Shown here piece after piece: positions 6,034 through 13,090 of a stretch of 15,381 nucleotides of DNA; positions within the stretch are counted from its first letter, which is position 1, and each line of letters begins with the position of its first letter. Made by a program: the position numbers and the translations under genes. Below the pieces are notes generated by a model. The model was not told the origin of the DNA. It saw nothing but the letters and a program-made list of their open reading frames with translations, and searched no databases. Source of the stretch: Hyphomicrobiaceae bacterium (lineage in GTDB: Bacteria > Pseudomonadota > Alphaproteobacteria > Rhizobiales > MH13); contig JAGRKQ010000126.1 of assembly GCA_020442235.1 (NCBI GenBank), forward strand, positions 7,196-22,576, given 5' to 3'.

Positions 6034-6792
6034 TCATCCGAAGGCAAGATTGCGGATTGCGGCGATGTTCACCGCTCCGGTGTCGTCGGAATCGGAGGAA
6101 ACCGCCACCGCCGCCACCCGCTCCGGCGTCGTGCCGAAGGCGCGGCGGTGATCGGCGGCAAGGTCAACGCTTTCGCTCGCCCACCCTCCGGCTCCGGCCG
6201 GGCGAAGGATGATGCTTGTTCCGCGCCCGCGCAGATAGGGGCTCGGAATGAGCGTCCCCGCAGGCGCCGATCCACCCCAGACATAGATCAGCGTCCGCCC
6301 GCCGGAGAGGCCCATCATGCGGCTGAGGCTCGGGGTTTCCTCGCCATAACTGTCGGCGGTCGCCGCATCGACGAAGACCACGTAAAGCGCCAGGGACCGG
6401 TCGTCGCCGCCGCGACGGCCGAGATCGGTCGCCGCGACCCCTTCGTCCACGCGCCACTGCCAGGAGGCCCGCATGGAACGGCGCGCGGCAACGGGGATGG
6501 CCCTGTAGATGACGGAAGAAGACTGGCGTGCCTCGATGCGCAACTCGCCCGTGCCGGCGGCGCTGTAATGCGTTTCGGCAATGCCGCGGAAGGTCCAGTC
6601 CTTCCAGCCGGCCTGTCCGATGCTGGGGCCGAAGGGGATCGGCGTTGCCGCCTCGGCGCGGCCGCCGCCGAGAAGACACAGCGCCCCGCCGCCGGCGAGC
6701 GCCATGAAAGCGCGCCGGTTCGGATGTCTCCGGCCTGCATCTGTGCGGCCGAGACTGCGCAACGCGCTTGCGGAATCGGGTTGTCCTGACAT
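6034..6792 (-). CDS. DUF3047 family protein with twin-arginine signal
   Basis: A 252-residue protein matching the DUF3047 family, whose biochemical function is unknown. An N-terminal region with NRRAFMAL (R26-R27) followed by a hydrophobic stretch and an Ala-rich cleavage site (ending GRAEA, about residue 48) looks like a Tat signal, so the product should be folded before export to the periplasm. Family features seen are WQWRVD near 111-116, the GDD at 129-131 followed by a beta strand LALYVVF, LIYVWGG in the middle, and a C-terminal strand region ending in a DSDDTG...AAIRNLAFG pattern, giving a jelly-roll-like, beta-rich domain. A GGGAGCAGG ribosome site precedes the ATG. It is divergent from the next gene. 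The cysteine at 39 lies in the signal but without a proper lipobox, so a lipoprotein is unlikely. Confidence 0.85.
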   Translation of the reverse strand: MSGQPDSASALRSLGRTDAGRRHPNRRAFMALAGGGALCLLGGGRAEAATPIPFGPSIGQAGWKDWTFRGIAETHYSAAGTGELRIEARQSSSVIYRAIPVAARRSMRASWQWRVDEGVAATDLGRRGGDDRSLALYVVFVDAATADSYGEETPSLSRMMGLSGGRTLIYVWGGSAPAGTLIPSPYLRGRGTSIILRPAGAGGWASESVDLAADHRRAFGTTPERVAAVAVSSDSDDTGAVNIAAIRNLAFG

Positions 6793-6925
6793 CGTCGTCC
6801 TGCTCCCATGGCTTTCGTTGCGGCGGCATGCTGCTGCCTTCTTCTACGCCGGCCGGGCCGGTGCGGACCGCCCAGGACCCGGCCAGGGCCCTCACGTCTG
6901 TGTGAACGCTGCTTCCGGAGGAGCG

Positions 6926-7525
6926 ATGCAGGATCGCCCCAGCCCGCTTGCCAACAGGGTGCGCTGCGACGGTGCGATCCTGGCCGATCCCGCACGCGGG
7001 CTTTTGACGGGCAATCGCGGCGGACGGTTGCACGATGCGCGATACACCATCGTCCGGCGACAGGCTTCGCGGCGCTGGATCTGCTGTGCCCTTTCCTTCA
7101 AGGACCGGCGGAGGCAGGTGATGGGCGCAGGCTATACGGAACTTTTCTTTCTCGACGAGGTGGTCGCGCTCAGCGCCGGACACCGCCCCTGCTTTGAATG
7201 CCGGCGCCCTGCCGCCCTTGCCTTCAGCGCCGCGCTGGGCGGCCTTCGCGCCGATGCGATCGACCGCCGGCTTTCGCAACAGCGCGGCATCGCACGCCGG
7301 ATGCAGGCCGAAGCGCTGCCTGATGGCGCGGTTGTCCGCGTCGGCGATGCGGATCTGGCGCTTTGCGGCGACAACGCCCTGCCGCTTGCGCTTTCCGGCT
7401 ATGGCGATGCCACCCCGCGTCCTTCCGGCCCGGTGGCCGTCCTGACGCCGGCCACGACGCTGCAAGCGCTTTGCAACGGGTATCGGCCGATCTGGCATGA
7501 AAGCGCAGGGCTTACCCGCGCCTGA
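6926..7525 (+). CDS. Conserved protein with Ada-like HRPCxxC motif, function unknown
   Basis: A 199-residue protein that I recognise only as a conserved alphaproteobacterial type. Its most striking segment, GYTELFFLDEVVALSAGHRP followed by CFECRR (about residues 69-94), resembles the zinc-binding GFRPCxxC region of the Ada methyl-phosphotriester domain. Further cysteines are C14, C53 and C54, so C53/C54 with C89/C92 could form a metal site. No signal peptide or membrane segment is seen. The ATG at 6926 has GGAGGAG at 6917-6923 directly upstream, which decides it over a longer open frame that runs back over the divergent DUF3047 gene. An acyl-CoA dehydrogenase gene follows after 70 bp on the same strand and may be co-transcribed. 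A role in DNA damage or nucleic-acid binding would be a guess from the motif alone. Confidence 0.75.
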   Translation: MQDRPSPLANRVRCDGAILADPARGLLTGNRGGRLHDARYTIVRRQASRRWICCALSFKDRRRQVMGAGYTELFFLDEVVALSAGHRPCFECRRPAALAFSAALGGLRADAIDRRLSQQRGIARRMQAEALPDGAVVRVGDADLALCGDNALPLALSGYGDATPRPSGPVAVLTPATTLQALCNGYRPIWHESAGLTRA

Positions 7526-7595
7526 CCCCGTTGCCCCCGCCCCCCGCTTGGGCCACAGTCGCGTCAACGACAAGACCTTCCGGGAGACGACGCCG

Positions 7596-8765
7596 ATGGA
7601 CTTTGCACTCAGCGAAGAAGACCAGATGATCCGCGACACGGTGGAAGCGATCGCGGCCAGCGAAATCGCTCCGCTTGCCCCGTTGCTCGACCATTCCTTC
7701 GGCAAGGAAGGGCGCGAGGCCTTTCTCGCCAATCTGAAGATGCTCGCCGAAACCGGACTGATGGGGCTTAACGTGCCGGCCGAATATGGCGGTTCGGAAG
7801 CCGGGCCCATCGCCTATGCGGTGACGATGGAGGCGCTGGGGGCGGCCTGTGCGGCGACCGCGCTGACGGTCTCGGTCACCAACATGGTTGCCGAGGTCAT
7901 TTCGCGCACCGGCAATGAGGAAACCAAACAGCGCTTCCTGCCGCCGATCTGCGACGGCTCCTGGCCGGCGGCCTCCTTCTGCCTCACCGAGGAAGGCGCC
8001 GGCTCCGATCCGGGCTCACTGCGCATGAAGGCGCGCCGCGACGGCGACGACTACATTCTCGACGGCACCAAGATCTACATTTCCAGCGCCGATTATGCCG
8101 GCTGCTACGTCGTGTGGGCCAAATCCGATCCGGAGGCCCGCACGGGCAAGGGCATCACCTGCTTTGCCGTTGCCGCCGATACGCCGGGCATCTCGCTCGG
8201 CCGGCTGGAAGAAAAGATGGGCCAGCACGGCTCGGCCACCCGCGAAGTCGTCTTCGAGGGCGTGCGCGTTCCCGTCAGCCAGATCCTCGGCGGCGAACAT
8301 GACGGTTTCCGGGTCGCGGTCGGCGAACTCACCGGCGGGCGCATCGGCATCGGCTCCATGGCGCTCGGCATCGGCCGGGCGGCGCTGAGCGCAGCCAAGG
8401 AGCACGCGCTCAACCGCAAGCAGTTCGGCAACCGGCTTGCCGACATGCAGGGCATCCAGTGGATGCTGGCCGACGCGGAAACGGAGATGGAGGCCGCGCG
8501 GCTTTTGATCCTGCGCGCCGCCTGGGCCAAGGCGCAGGGGCTGCCCTTCGTGAAGGAAGCCTCGATGGCCAAGCTCTACGCTTCCGAATTTGCCCAGCGC
8601 GCGACCTATACCGCGCTTCAGATCCATGGCGGGGCAGGCTATATCCGCGACTATCCGCTGGAGCGTTATGCGCGCGATGCCCGCATCACCACGATCTATG
8701 AGGGCACCAGCGAGATCCAGCGCCTCATCATCGCGCGCGAGGTTCTCCTGCGGCAGGCCGCATGA
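7596..8765 (+). CDS. Acyl-CoA dehydrogenase
   Basis: A 389-residue FAD-dependent acyl-CoA dehydrogenase that introduces a 2,3-double bond into an acyl-CoA and passes electrons to ETF; cytosolic. All family blocks are present: the N-terminal helical domain (MDFALSEEDQMIRDTVEAIA), the FAD-contact block ASFCLTEEGAGSDPGS, the middle beta-domain, R-K-Q-F-G in the C-terminal helical domain, QIHGGAGYIRDYPLERYARD, and IYEGTSEIQR. The Glu of YEGTSE (about residue 369) is where short-chain and short-branched-chain enzymes place the catalytic base, so a short- or branched-chain substrate is more likely than a long-chain one. The frame is open back to 7497, but the ATG at 7596 fits the family's N-terminus and follows GGGAG at 7582-7586 with 9-bp spacing. 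No other beta-oxidation gene is adjacent, so its pathway cannot be fixed. Confidence 0.95.
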   Translation: MDFALSEEDQMIRDTVEAIAASEIAPLAPLLDHSFGKEGREAFLANLKMLAETGLMGLNVPAEYGGSEAGPIAYAVTMEALGAACAATALTVSVTNMVAEVISRTGNEETKQRFLPPICDGSWPAASFCLTEEGAGSDPGSLRMKARRDGDDYILDGTKIYISSADYAGCYVVWAKSDPEARTGKGITCFAVAADTPGISLGRLEEKMGQHGSATREVVFEGVRVPVSQILGGEHDGFRVAVGELTGGRIGIGSMALGIGRAALSAAKEHALNRKQFGNRLADMQGIQWMLADAETEMEAARLLILRAAWAKAQGLPFVKEASMAKLYASEFAQRATYTALQIHGGAGYIRDYPLERYARDARITTIYEGTSEIQRLIIAREVLLRQAA

Positions 8766-8775
8766 CGCGCGGCGC

Positions 8776-8789
8776 TTGACCCGCATCAA
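8776..8789. promoter_or_regulatory. FNR/FixK-type box (TTGA-N6-TCAA) upstream of the two-domain universal stress protein
   Basis: TTGA at 8776-8779 and TCAA at 8786-8789 with CCCGCA between exactly match the half-site sequence and spacing of FNR, FnrL and FixK sites, and the flanks extend the symmetry by one pair (C...G). It lies 10 bp after the acyl-CoA dehydrogenase stop and its centre is ~93 bp before the stress-protein start. I could not find a clear -10 at the usual distance, so the exact promoter class is open. Confidence 0.75.
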
Positions 8790-8875
8790 GGCAGAACAGG
8801 CCATTTTGGCCGACGAAAGTTGAAGGGTTCGGGCAGGCCGCACGCGACCGCACCGCCCACAGCAAGGAGCGCATC

Positions 8876-9706
8876 ATGGCGATCAAGGACATTCTGGTTC
8901 TCACCGATCTGGTCAACACGGACATGCCGGCCTCGGAGGCGGCGGTGGACCTTGCGGTCCGGCTCGATTCGCATGTCACGGCGGTTTCGCTCGCAGTGGA
9001 GCCGGTGCTGCCCTCGCTGATGATCGCGCCGGTGCCGGATACGGCGATCAGCGAGTTGCGCGAACGCGCCGAGAAGGAAGCCGAAGCCGCCGCGTCCCGT
9101 TTCGTCGCCATCGCCGAGCGGTCGAATGCGCGCTACGAAACACGCATCCTGTCGTCTCTCGCCGGCGGCATCATCGACGCCTTCGTGCCGCAGGTGCGCC
9201 TGACCGATCTCATCGTCATCAGCCAGGAACATGACGACAAGCCGGAACCGCACCGCACCGAGATCATCGAAGCGGCCCTCTTCAGTTCCGGCCGGCCGGT
9301 CGTCCTGGTGCCGAGCGTCGGCCAGAAGACCATCACCGGCAAGCGCATGACGATTGCCTGGGACGGCAGCCGCACCGCTGTCAGGGCCGTGCATTCGGCC
9401 CTGCCGCTCCTGTCGCTCGCCAGCCATGTCGACGTTGCCATGGTGGATGCGGCCAGCGCCAAGACCCGCGAAGACGGCGCCGATCTTGCCCGCTATCTCG
9501 CCCGGCACGATCTCGATGTGGAAATCCATCACCTGCAAAAGAACGGCTCCATCGCCGAGACCCTTCTGACCTTTGCCGCCGACAAGGATTCCGGCTGCAT
9601 GGTGATGGGCGGCTATGGCCATTCGCGCATGCGCGAATTCATCCTCGGCGGCGTCACCCGCGATGCCCTGCGCAACGCCACGGTGCCGGTGCTGCTGGCG
9701 CACTGA
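8876..9706 (+). CDS. Tandem two-domain universal stress protein
   Basis: A 276-residue cytosolic protein made of two UspA-like domains. The first (about 1-145) is divergent: it begins KDILVLTDL and has no recognisable nucleotide-binding glycine loop. The second (about 155-276) starts KRMTIAWDGSRTAVRAVHSA, with the DGS typical of the first loop, and ends with GGYGHSRMREFILGG from residue 245, the ATP-binding G-x2-G-x9-G pattern, followed by VTRDALRNATVPVLLAH. Such tandem proteins are stress or starvation factors, and in alphaproteobacteria several are induced at low oxygen. The FNR/FixK-type box upstream fits that. The ATG is preceded by AAGGAG at 8865-8870. It converges on the next gene across a two-way terminator. 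The molecular target is unknown. Confidence 0.93.
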   Translation: MAIKDILVLTDLVNTDMPASEAAVDLAVRLDSHVTAVSLAVEPVLPSLMIAPVPDTAISELRERAEKEAEAAASRFVAIAERSNARYETRILSSLAGGIIDAFVPQVRLTDLIVISQEHDDKPEPHRTEIIEAALFSSGRPVVLVPSVGQKTITGKRMTIAWDGSRTAVRAVHSALPLLSLASHVDVAMVDAASAKTREDGADLARYLARHDLDVEIHHLQKNGSIAETLLTFAADKDSGCMVMGGYGHSRMREFILGGVTRDALRNATVPVLLAH

Positions 9707-9731
9707 ACCGGCGGAAAACCTTTCCAACAAC

Positions 9732-9757
9732 AAAAGGGCGGCCACTGGCCGCCCTTT
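9732..9757. terminator. Bidirectional intrinsic terminator between convergent genes
   Basis: AAAGGGCGGCC (9733-9743) pairs perfectly with GGCCGCCCTTT (9747-9757) around an ACT loop. Read on the minus strand the stem is followed by TTTTGTTGTT, a good tail; read on the plus strand the tail is only TTT. It lies between the stress protein (+) and the acidic protein (-) and probably serves both. Confidence 0.8.
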
Positions 9758-9792
9758 CCGGTTGTAACGGGCGCTGCGCCCCTGATGAAGGC

Positions 9793-10173
9793 TCACGGCA
9801 CCTCGGTGACCGAGACCACGCGGAAGGCGTGCAGTTCATCCTCGTCATCGCGGATCGACACATATTCGCCGAGACGGAAGGCATGGGCGCCGAAGCGATA
9901 GCCCGCCTCGTCGTCTTCATCGCCGGCAATATCATAGCGGATGGCCCAGGAGCCGCCGGGGCGATGCACCAGATGGCCGATGTCGTCGTCATCGTTGCCC
10001 CAGAACCGGCGCACCCGGCAGCGATCGCGATGCGCCTTCCAGCCTTCCGCGCTGATATGGGCCTCGGCGTCGAGCGGCGCGACGATTTCATAGCCATGGT
10101 GCTTCGACCCTTCGGGAAAGTCCTTGGTTCGCGCCAAATGAAGCACGATTCTCGACAGGGGATGGCTGGACAT
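9793..10173 (-). CDS. Conserved acidic protein of 126 residues, unknown function
   Basis: A small cytosolic protein without signal or membrane segment. It shows HLARTKDFPEGSKHHGYEIV near the start, RRFWGNDDDD in the middle, then GHLVHRPGGSWAIRYDIAGD, and FRLGEYVSIRDDEDELHAFR near the end. The repeated Asp/Glu runs make it acidic. The pattern looks like a conserved family (I have the impression of relatives in Rhizobiales), but I cannot name a domain or activity. The frame is open up to 10215; the ATG at 10171-10173 is preferred because a GGAGG site (complement of 10181-10185) lies 7 bp before it. It is divergent from the APH-like/P-loop fusion gene, and the FNR/FixK-type box between them is about 88 bp from this start, so it may be switched on under low oxygen too. 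Confidence 0.8.
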   Translation of the reverse strand: MSSHPLSRIVLHLARTKDFPEGSKHHGYEIVAPLDAEAHISAEGWKAHRDRCRVRRFWGNDDDDIGHLVHRPGGSWAIRYDIAGDEDDEAGYRFGAHAFRLGEYVSIRDDEDELHAFRVVSVTEVP

Positions 10174-10254
10174 GGGGATTCCTCCAATCGGGGCAGCACG
10201 AAATGACGCCGCCACTCAGCCCCGGTAGATTCGGACTGCTGCCGACAGGCTGCC

Positions 10255-10268
10255 TTGATCGGCCTCAA
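10255..10268. promoter_or_regulatory. FNR/FixK-type box between two divergent genes
   Basis: TTGA at 10255-10258 and TCAA at 10265-10268 with TCGGCC between give the same TTGA-N6-TCAA as the box at 8776-8789; here the symmetry extends outward by two pairs (CC...GG). Its centre is ~99 bp upstream of the APH-like/P-loop gene and ~88 bp upstream of the divergent acidic protein, so it could serve either or both. No clear -10 is seen in either direction. Confidence 0.7.
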
Positions 10269-10360
10269 GGTCAAGCCCGTATCGGACTGGAAAGCTATGC
10301 GGCGGTTTCAGCATCGGTCTTTCGACAGGCCGATGGTGATGACGGAGACGATGCACGGCG

Positions 10361-11911
10361 ATGTATGACTATGTGGTTGCCGACCAGAGTTTCGTGTTCG
10401 ACACGCTGGCGGATCCCGCGACCCACAATGGAAAGGCTGTCGAGCGCATCGATACGCCGACCAGCGTCGTCTTTCTGGCAGGCGACGTTGCCTATAAGTT
10501 GTGCCGCGCCGTGGCCTATCCCGAGCTCGACCAGTCCAGCCTGTCGCAACGGCTGATGGCGCTGGAGGGGGAGCGCAGCCGCGGCTGCGGTTTTGCCGCC
10601 TGGCTCTATCAGGACATCGTCCCCCTGACCCGCGACCCGCATGGGAGCCTTGCCATCGGCGGCGGCGGGGAAACCGTCGAATGGGCGCTGAGGATGACAC
10701 GCTACGACCCGGCTTGCGGGCTCGACAGCATCGCCAGCACGTCGCGGATCGATTCTGCGATGCTTGTCGAACTCGGAGCGATGCTCGCTGAAAGCCATGC
10801 CGGGGCGCCCATCATCGACGGTCGGCGCTTCCTGTCCTTCATCGACGATGCCTTGCGACGCATCGGCGATCCGGCGGACTGCGCGGAAGCTTTCATCACC
10901 AGCCGCGAGCGCTCAAACCTGCGCCAGACCATCGAGGCGCGCCTTCGCGATCAGCGCAGCCTTCTGATCGCGCGCGGTTCGGCCGGCCTTGTGCGCCAGT
11001 GCCACGGCCGCGCCTATCTCAATCACATCGTTCTGCATGAGGGCCGTCCGTGGCTTTACGCGCCGGCGGCGCGTTTCACCGGCGGTCAGGGCATCGACGT
11101 GCTCTACGACCTTGCCGCCAGCCTCGTCGATCTTCTGCTTCTCGGGCCGGCGGGCAGCGCCAACACCCTGCTCAACACCTATCTGTGGCGCACGCGGCGC
11201 GATGCGGATCTGACCGGCCTTGCCCTTCTTCCCGTGTTCATGGCGATGCGCGCCATCGAGGCCGCCGATTATGCCGCCGTGCGCGCGCCGCTCACCGAAG
11301 GCGGGGAACGCGAGACCGCCGGGTTGCTTGCGGCACGCTATGCGGATCTGGCGCGGCGGCTTCTGACAAAAAGCGATCCCTCGCTTGTCGTCATTGGCGG
11401 GTTTTCCGGCACCGGGAAATCGACCCTCGCCCACAAGCTGGCTCCCGGCCTCGGCGCTGCGCCCGGCGCGGTGGTGCTGCGCTCCGACGTCGAGCGCAAG
11501 CTGCTGTTCGGCGTTGCCCCCTTCGAGCGCCTCGACGAGGACGCCTATCGGCCGGAAATCACCGGTGCGGTCTACCGCATCCTGTGCGAAAAGGCCGAAG
11601 CGCTGCTCTGCGCCGGCCACAGCGTCGTCATCGATGCGGTCGCCGCCTTGCCGGAAGAGCGGCTCGCCTTCAGCGATGTGGCGCTGCGCAGCGGCGCGCA
11701 CATGACCGGGATCTGGCTCGATGCGCGTGAGGAAACGCGCCTGGCGCGGGTGTCGGAACGCCATCACGACGATTCCGATGCCGATGCCGGGGTGGTGCGT
11801 CAGCAGTCCGGTTTCGATCCGGGCGCCATCGACTGGCAGAGGATCGATGCCGAGGACGCGCCGTCGAAAGTGCTGGACAGCGCCCGGCGCGCATCGGAGC
11901 GGCTGCACTGA
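10361..11911 (+). CDS. Fusion of APH-like domain and P-loop (AAA/zeta-like) kinase domain
   Basis: A 516-residue cytosolic protein of the family annotated as bifunctional aminoglycoside phosphotransferase/ATP-binding protein. Residues ~30-320 correspond to an APH-like kinase fold (VVFLAGDVAYKLCRAV, with the ATP-lysine K47 region, then the catalytic-loop position at 215-223). Residues ~340-516 are a P-loop kinase with Walker A GGFSGTGKST (346-355) and a Walker-B-like SVVIDAVAAL. At the catalytic loop, the family's HGDLHLxNI reads HGRAYLNHI (215-223), so the base Asp is Arg217 and the Mg-ligand Asn is His222; the later metal-binding Asp segment also reads YAPAARF. The APH half is therefore probably inactive, the P-loop half probably active. 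The ATG at 10361 is the only reasonable start, with a weak, distant GGAG (10344-10347). Substrate unknown; drug resistance is not implied. The upstream FNR/FixK box suggests low-oxygen induction. Confidence 0.88.
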   Translation: MYDYVVADQSFVFDTLADPATHNGKAVERIDTPTSVVFLAGDVAYKLCRAVAYPELDQSSLSQRLMALEGERSRGCGFAAWLYQDIVPLTRDPHGSLAIGGGGETVEWALRMTRYDPACGLDSIASTSRIDSAMLVELGAMLAESHAGAPIIDGRRFLSFIDDALRRIGDPADCAEAFITSRERSNLRQTIEARLRDQRSLLIARGSAGLVRQCHGRAYLNHIVLHEGRPWLYAPAARFTGGQGIDVLYDLAASLVDLLLLGPAGSANTLLNTYLWRTRRDADLTGLALLPVFMAMRAIEAADYAAVRAPLTEGGERETAGLLAARYADLARRLLTKSDPSLVVIGGFSGTGKSTLAHKLAPGLGAAPGAVVLRSDVERKLLFGVAPFERLDEDAYRPEITGAVYRILCEKAEALLCAGHSVVIDAVAALPEERLAFSDVALRSGAHMTGIWLDAREETRLARVSERHHDDSDADAGVVRQQSGFDPGAIDWQRIDAEDAPSKVLDSARRASERLH

Positions 11912-11927
11912 ACCCGTCCGTCTGAGG

Positions 11928-12242
11928 TCAAAAACCCGCCTGACGCATCAGGGCAACGGTCGCAAGGCCGGCGACGACGGCGACCACATCCCGCTTGAGA
12001 AGCTTCATCAGGGCCGCCGTGACGGCGAGCGCCAGAATGGCGGGAAGGCCCTCGCGCAGCGCAATCGGCACGATGGTGGAAATGATGACGGCGCCCGGCA
12101 GCGCCTCAAGCCCCCGCCGCACCCGCGGCGTGATCGTCACCCGGCCGAGGATGAAGAAGCCGGCCATGCGCGCGACCAGCGTCGTGGCCAGCATCAGGCC
12201 GATGGCGACCAGCGCGCCGTCCGTCAGAAGGCCGTCCATCAT
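11928..12242 (-). CDS. azlD: AzlD family branched-chain amino-acid transport subunit
   Basis: A 104-residue inner-membrane protein with three to four hydrophobic segments (ALVAIGLMLATTLVARMAGF, then GAVIISTIVPIAL, then LPAILALAVTAALM, then VVAVVAGLATVAL). Length and pattern, including the conserved LEALPGAVI region, fit AzlD, the small partner of AzlC. AzlCD pairs are known as exporters of branched-chain amino acids or their analogues. The start ATG (12240-12242) overlaps the TGA of azlC by 4 bp, showing coupling; a second ATG follows directly and could be used instead. The gene ends only 16 bp from the stop of the convergent P-loop fusion gene, and I see no terminator in that gap. Confidence 0.92.
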   Translation of the reverse strand: MMDGLLTDGALVAIGLMLATTLVARMAGFFILGRVTITPRVRRGLEALPGAVIISTIVPIALREGLPAILALAVTAALMKLLKRDVVAVVAGLATVALMRQAGF

Positions 12243-13003
12243 GCCTCGCCGTCCTTGACCGGCGCGATTGCAGCCTCGGCGGGCGCACGACGCGGCGCGA
12301 AGGCACCGGCAATGGCGCCGGCAAGACCGCCCGCCAGCACAAACCAGTAGCCCTCGAAGAGCATCTGCACGCTGACCGCCACGATGCCGGCAACGACCCA
12401 GGGAAAGAGATCGGAGCGCTCGCGATAGATCGGCACCAGCAGCGTTGTGAAGAACACCGGCATGATGAGATCGAGGCCGAACAGGCGCGGATCGGGAACG
12501 GCACTCGCAGCCAGATAACCGGGGATCCAGGTGACGGCCCAGGTCACATACATCGCGATCGAGGCGCCGAGGAAGATGCCCCAGTCATTGCCGCCCTCGC
12601 GATTGTAACGCAGCGCGATCAGCCAGCTCGGATCGGTCATGATCGCGAGAACCGGATAGATCTGATGCGCCGGCACGGATCCGAGCCAGGGCCGCAGCGC
12701 CGCACCCATCAGCATCATGCGGCTGTTGACGACGAAAACCACCGCCGCCATCGTCAGCGCCGTCGCCAACGGCATCGGGTCGCTCCACAACTCCAGCGAC
12801 ACGAATTGCGAGGCGCCGGCGAAGACAATGGTCTGGTAGAGAAACGTATCGAGAAAGGTCAGGCCCTTCTCGGCCGCCGCCGCCCCGAAGCCCAGCGCAA
12901 AGACAACGGAGCCGGGCAGGATCGGCAGGGCAAGACGGAAACCGCTGCGCACCCCGGCAAGGGTGATGAAGGGTGTGCTGACGGTTTCTTGTGCGCTGCG
13001 CAT
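12239..13003 (-). CDS. azlC: AzlC family branched-chain amino-acid permease subunit
   Basis: A 254-residue integral membrane protein, the large subunit of the AzlCD exporter. The N-terminal part contains the family signature GFRLALPILPGSVVFALGFG, followed by FLDTFLYQTIVFAGASQFVS, with helices continuing through LTMAAVVFVVNSRMMLMGAA, IFLGASIAMYVTWAVTWIPG and LIMPVFFTTLLVPIY. The C-terminal end (after about residue 235) is a charged, Ala-rich cytosolic tail. Residues 1-15 are an extra polar extension; the ATG at 13001-13003 has no good Shine-Dalgarno site, so the true start could differ slightly. The 87 bp between it and the BKACE gene upstream in transcription contains a small GCGCA-CATC-TGCGC hairpin but no T-run, so read-through from the TRAP/BKACE genes is possible. 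Confidence 0.92.
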   Translation of the reverse strand: MRSAQETVSTPFITLAGVRSGFRLALPILPGSVVFALGFGAAAAEKGLTFLDTFLYQTIVFAGASQFVSLELWSDPMPLATALTMAAVVFVVNSRMMLMGAALRPWLGSVPAHQIYPVLAIMTDPSWLIALRYNREGGNDWGIFLGASIAMYVTWAVTWIPGYLAASAVPDPRLFGLDLIMPVFFTTLLVPIYRERSDLFPWVVAGIVAVSVQMLFEGYWFVLAGGLAGAIAGAFAPRRAPAEAAIAPVKDGEA

Positions 13004-13090
13004 AGGCGCTGTTTAGACGATGGCTGCCACGCTGTCAGCGCACATCTGCGCCGCATCCCTGCCTGCTCAGCGCATGGCTCGGCGGTGCTT

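Noticed and set aside
7497..7595. N-terminal 33-codon extension of the acyl-CoA dehydrogenase
   Set aside because: It overlaps the end of the preceding gene, is Pro-rich and unlike the family, and the ATG at 7596 has a good ribosome site and the standard N-terminus.
6164..7810. 548-codon minus-strand open frame spanning the DUF3047 gene and three other regions
   Set aside because: It overlaps the DUF3047 gene in another frame and the plus-strand HRPCxxC and acyl-CoA dehydrogenase genes; its translation shows no family and the true genes have ribosome sites and motifs.
10361..11911. Aminoglycoside resistance gene
   Set aside because: Despite the usual database label, the APH-like half lacks the catalytic Asp and Asn and is fused to a P-loop kinase behind an FNR/FixK-type box; antibiotic resistance is not supported.
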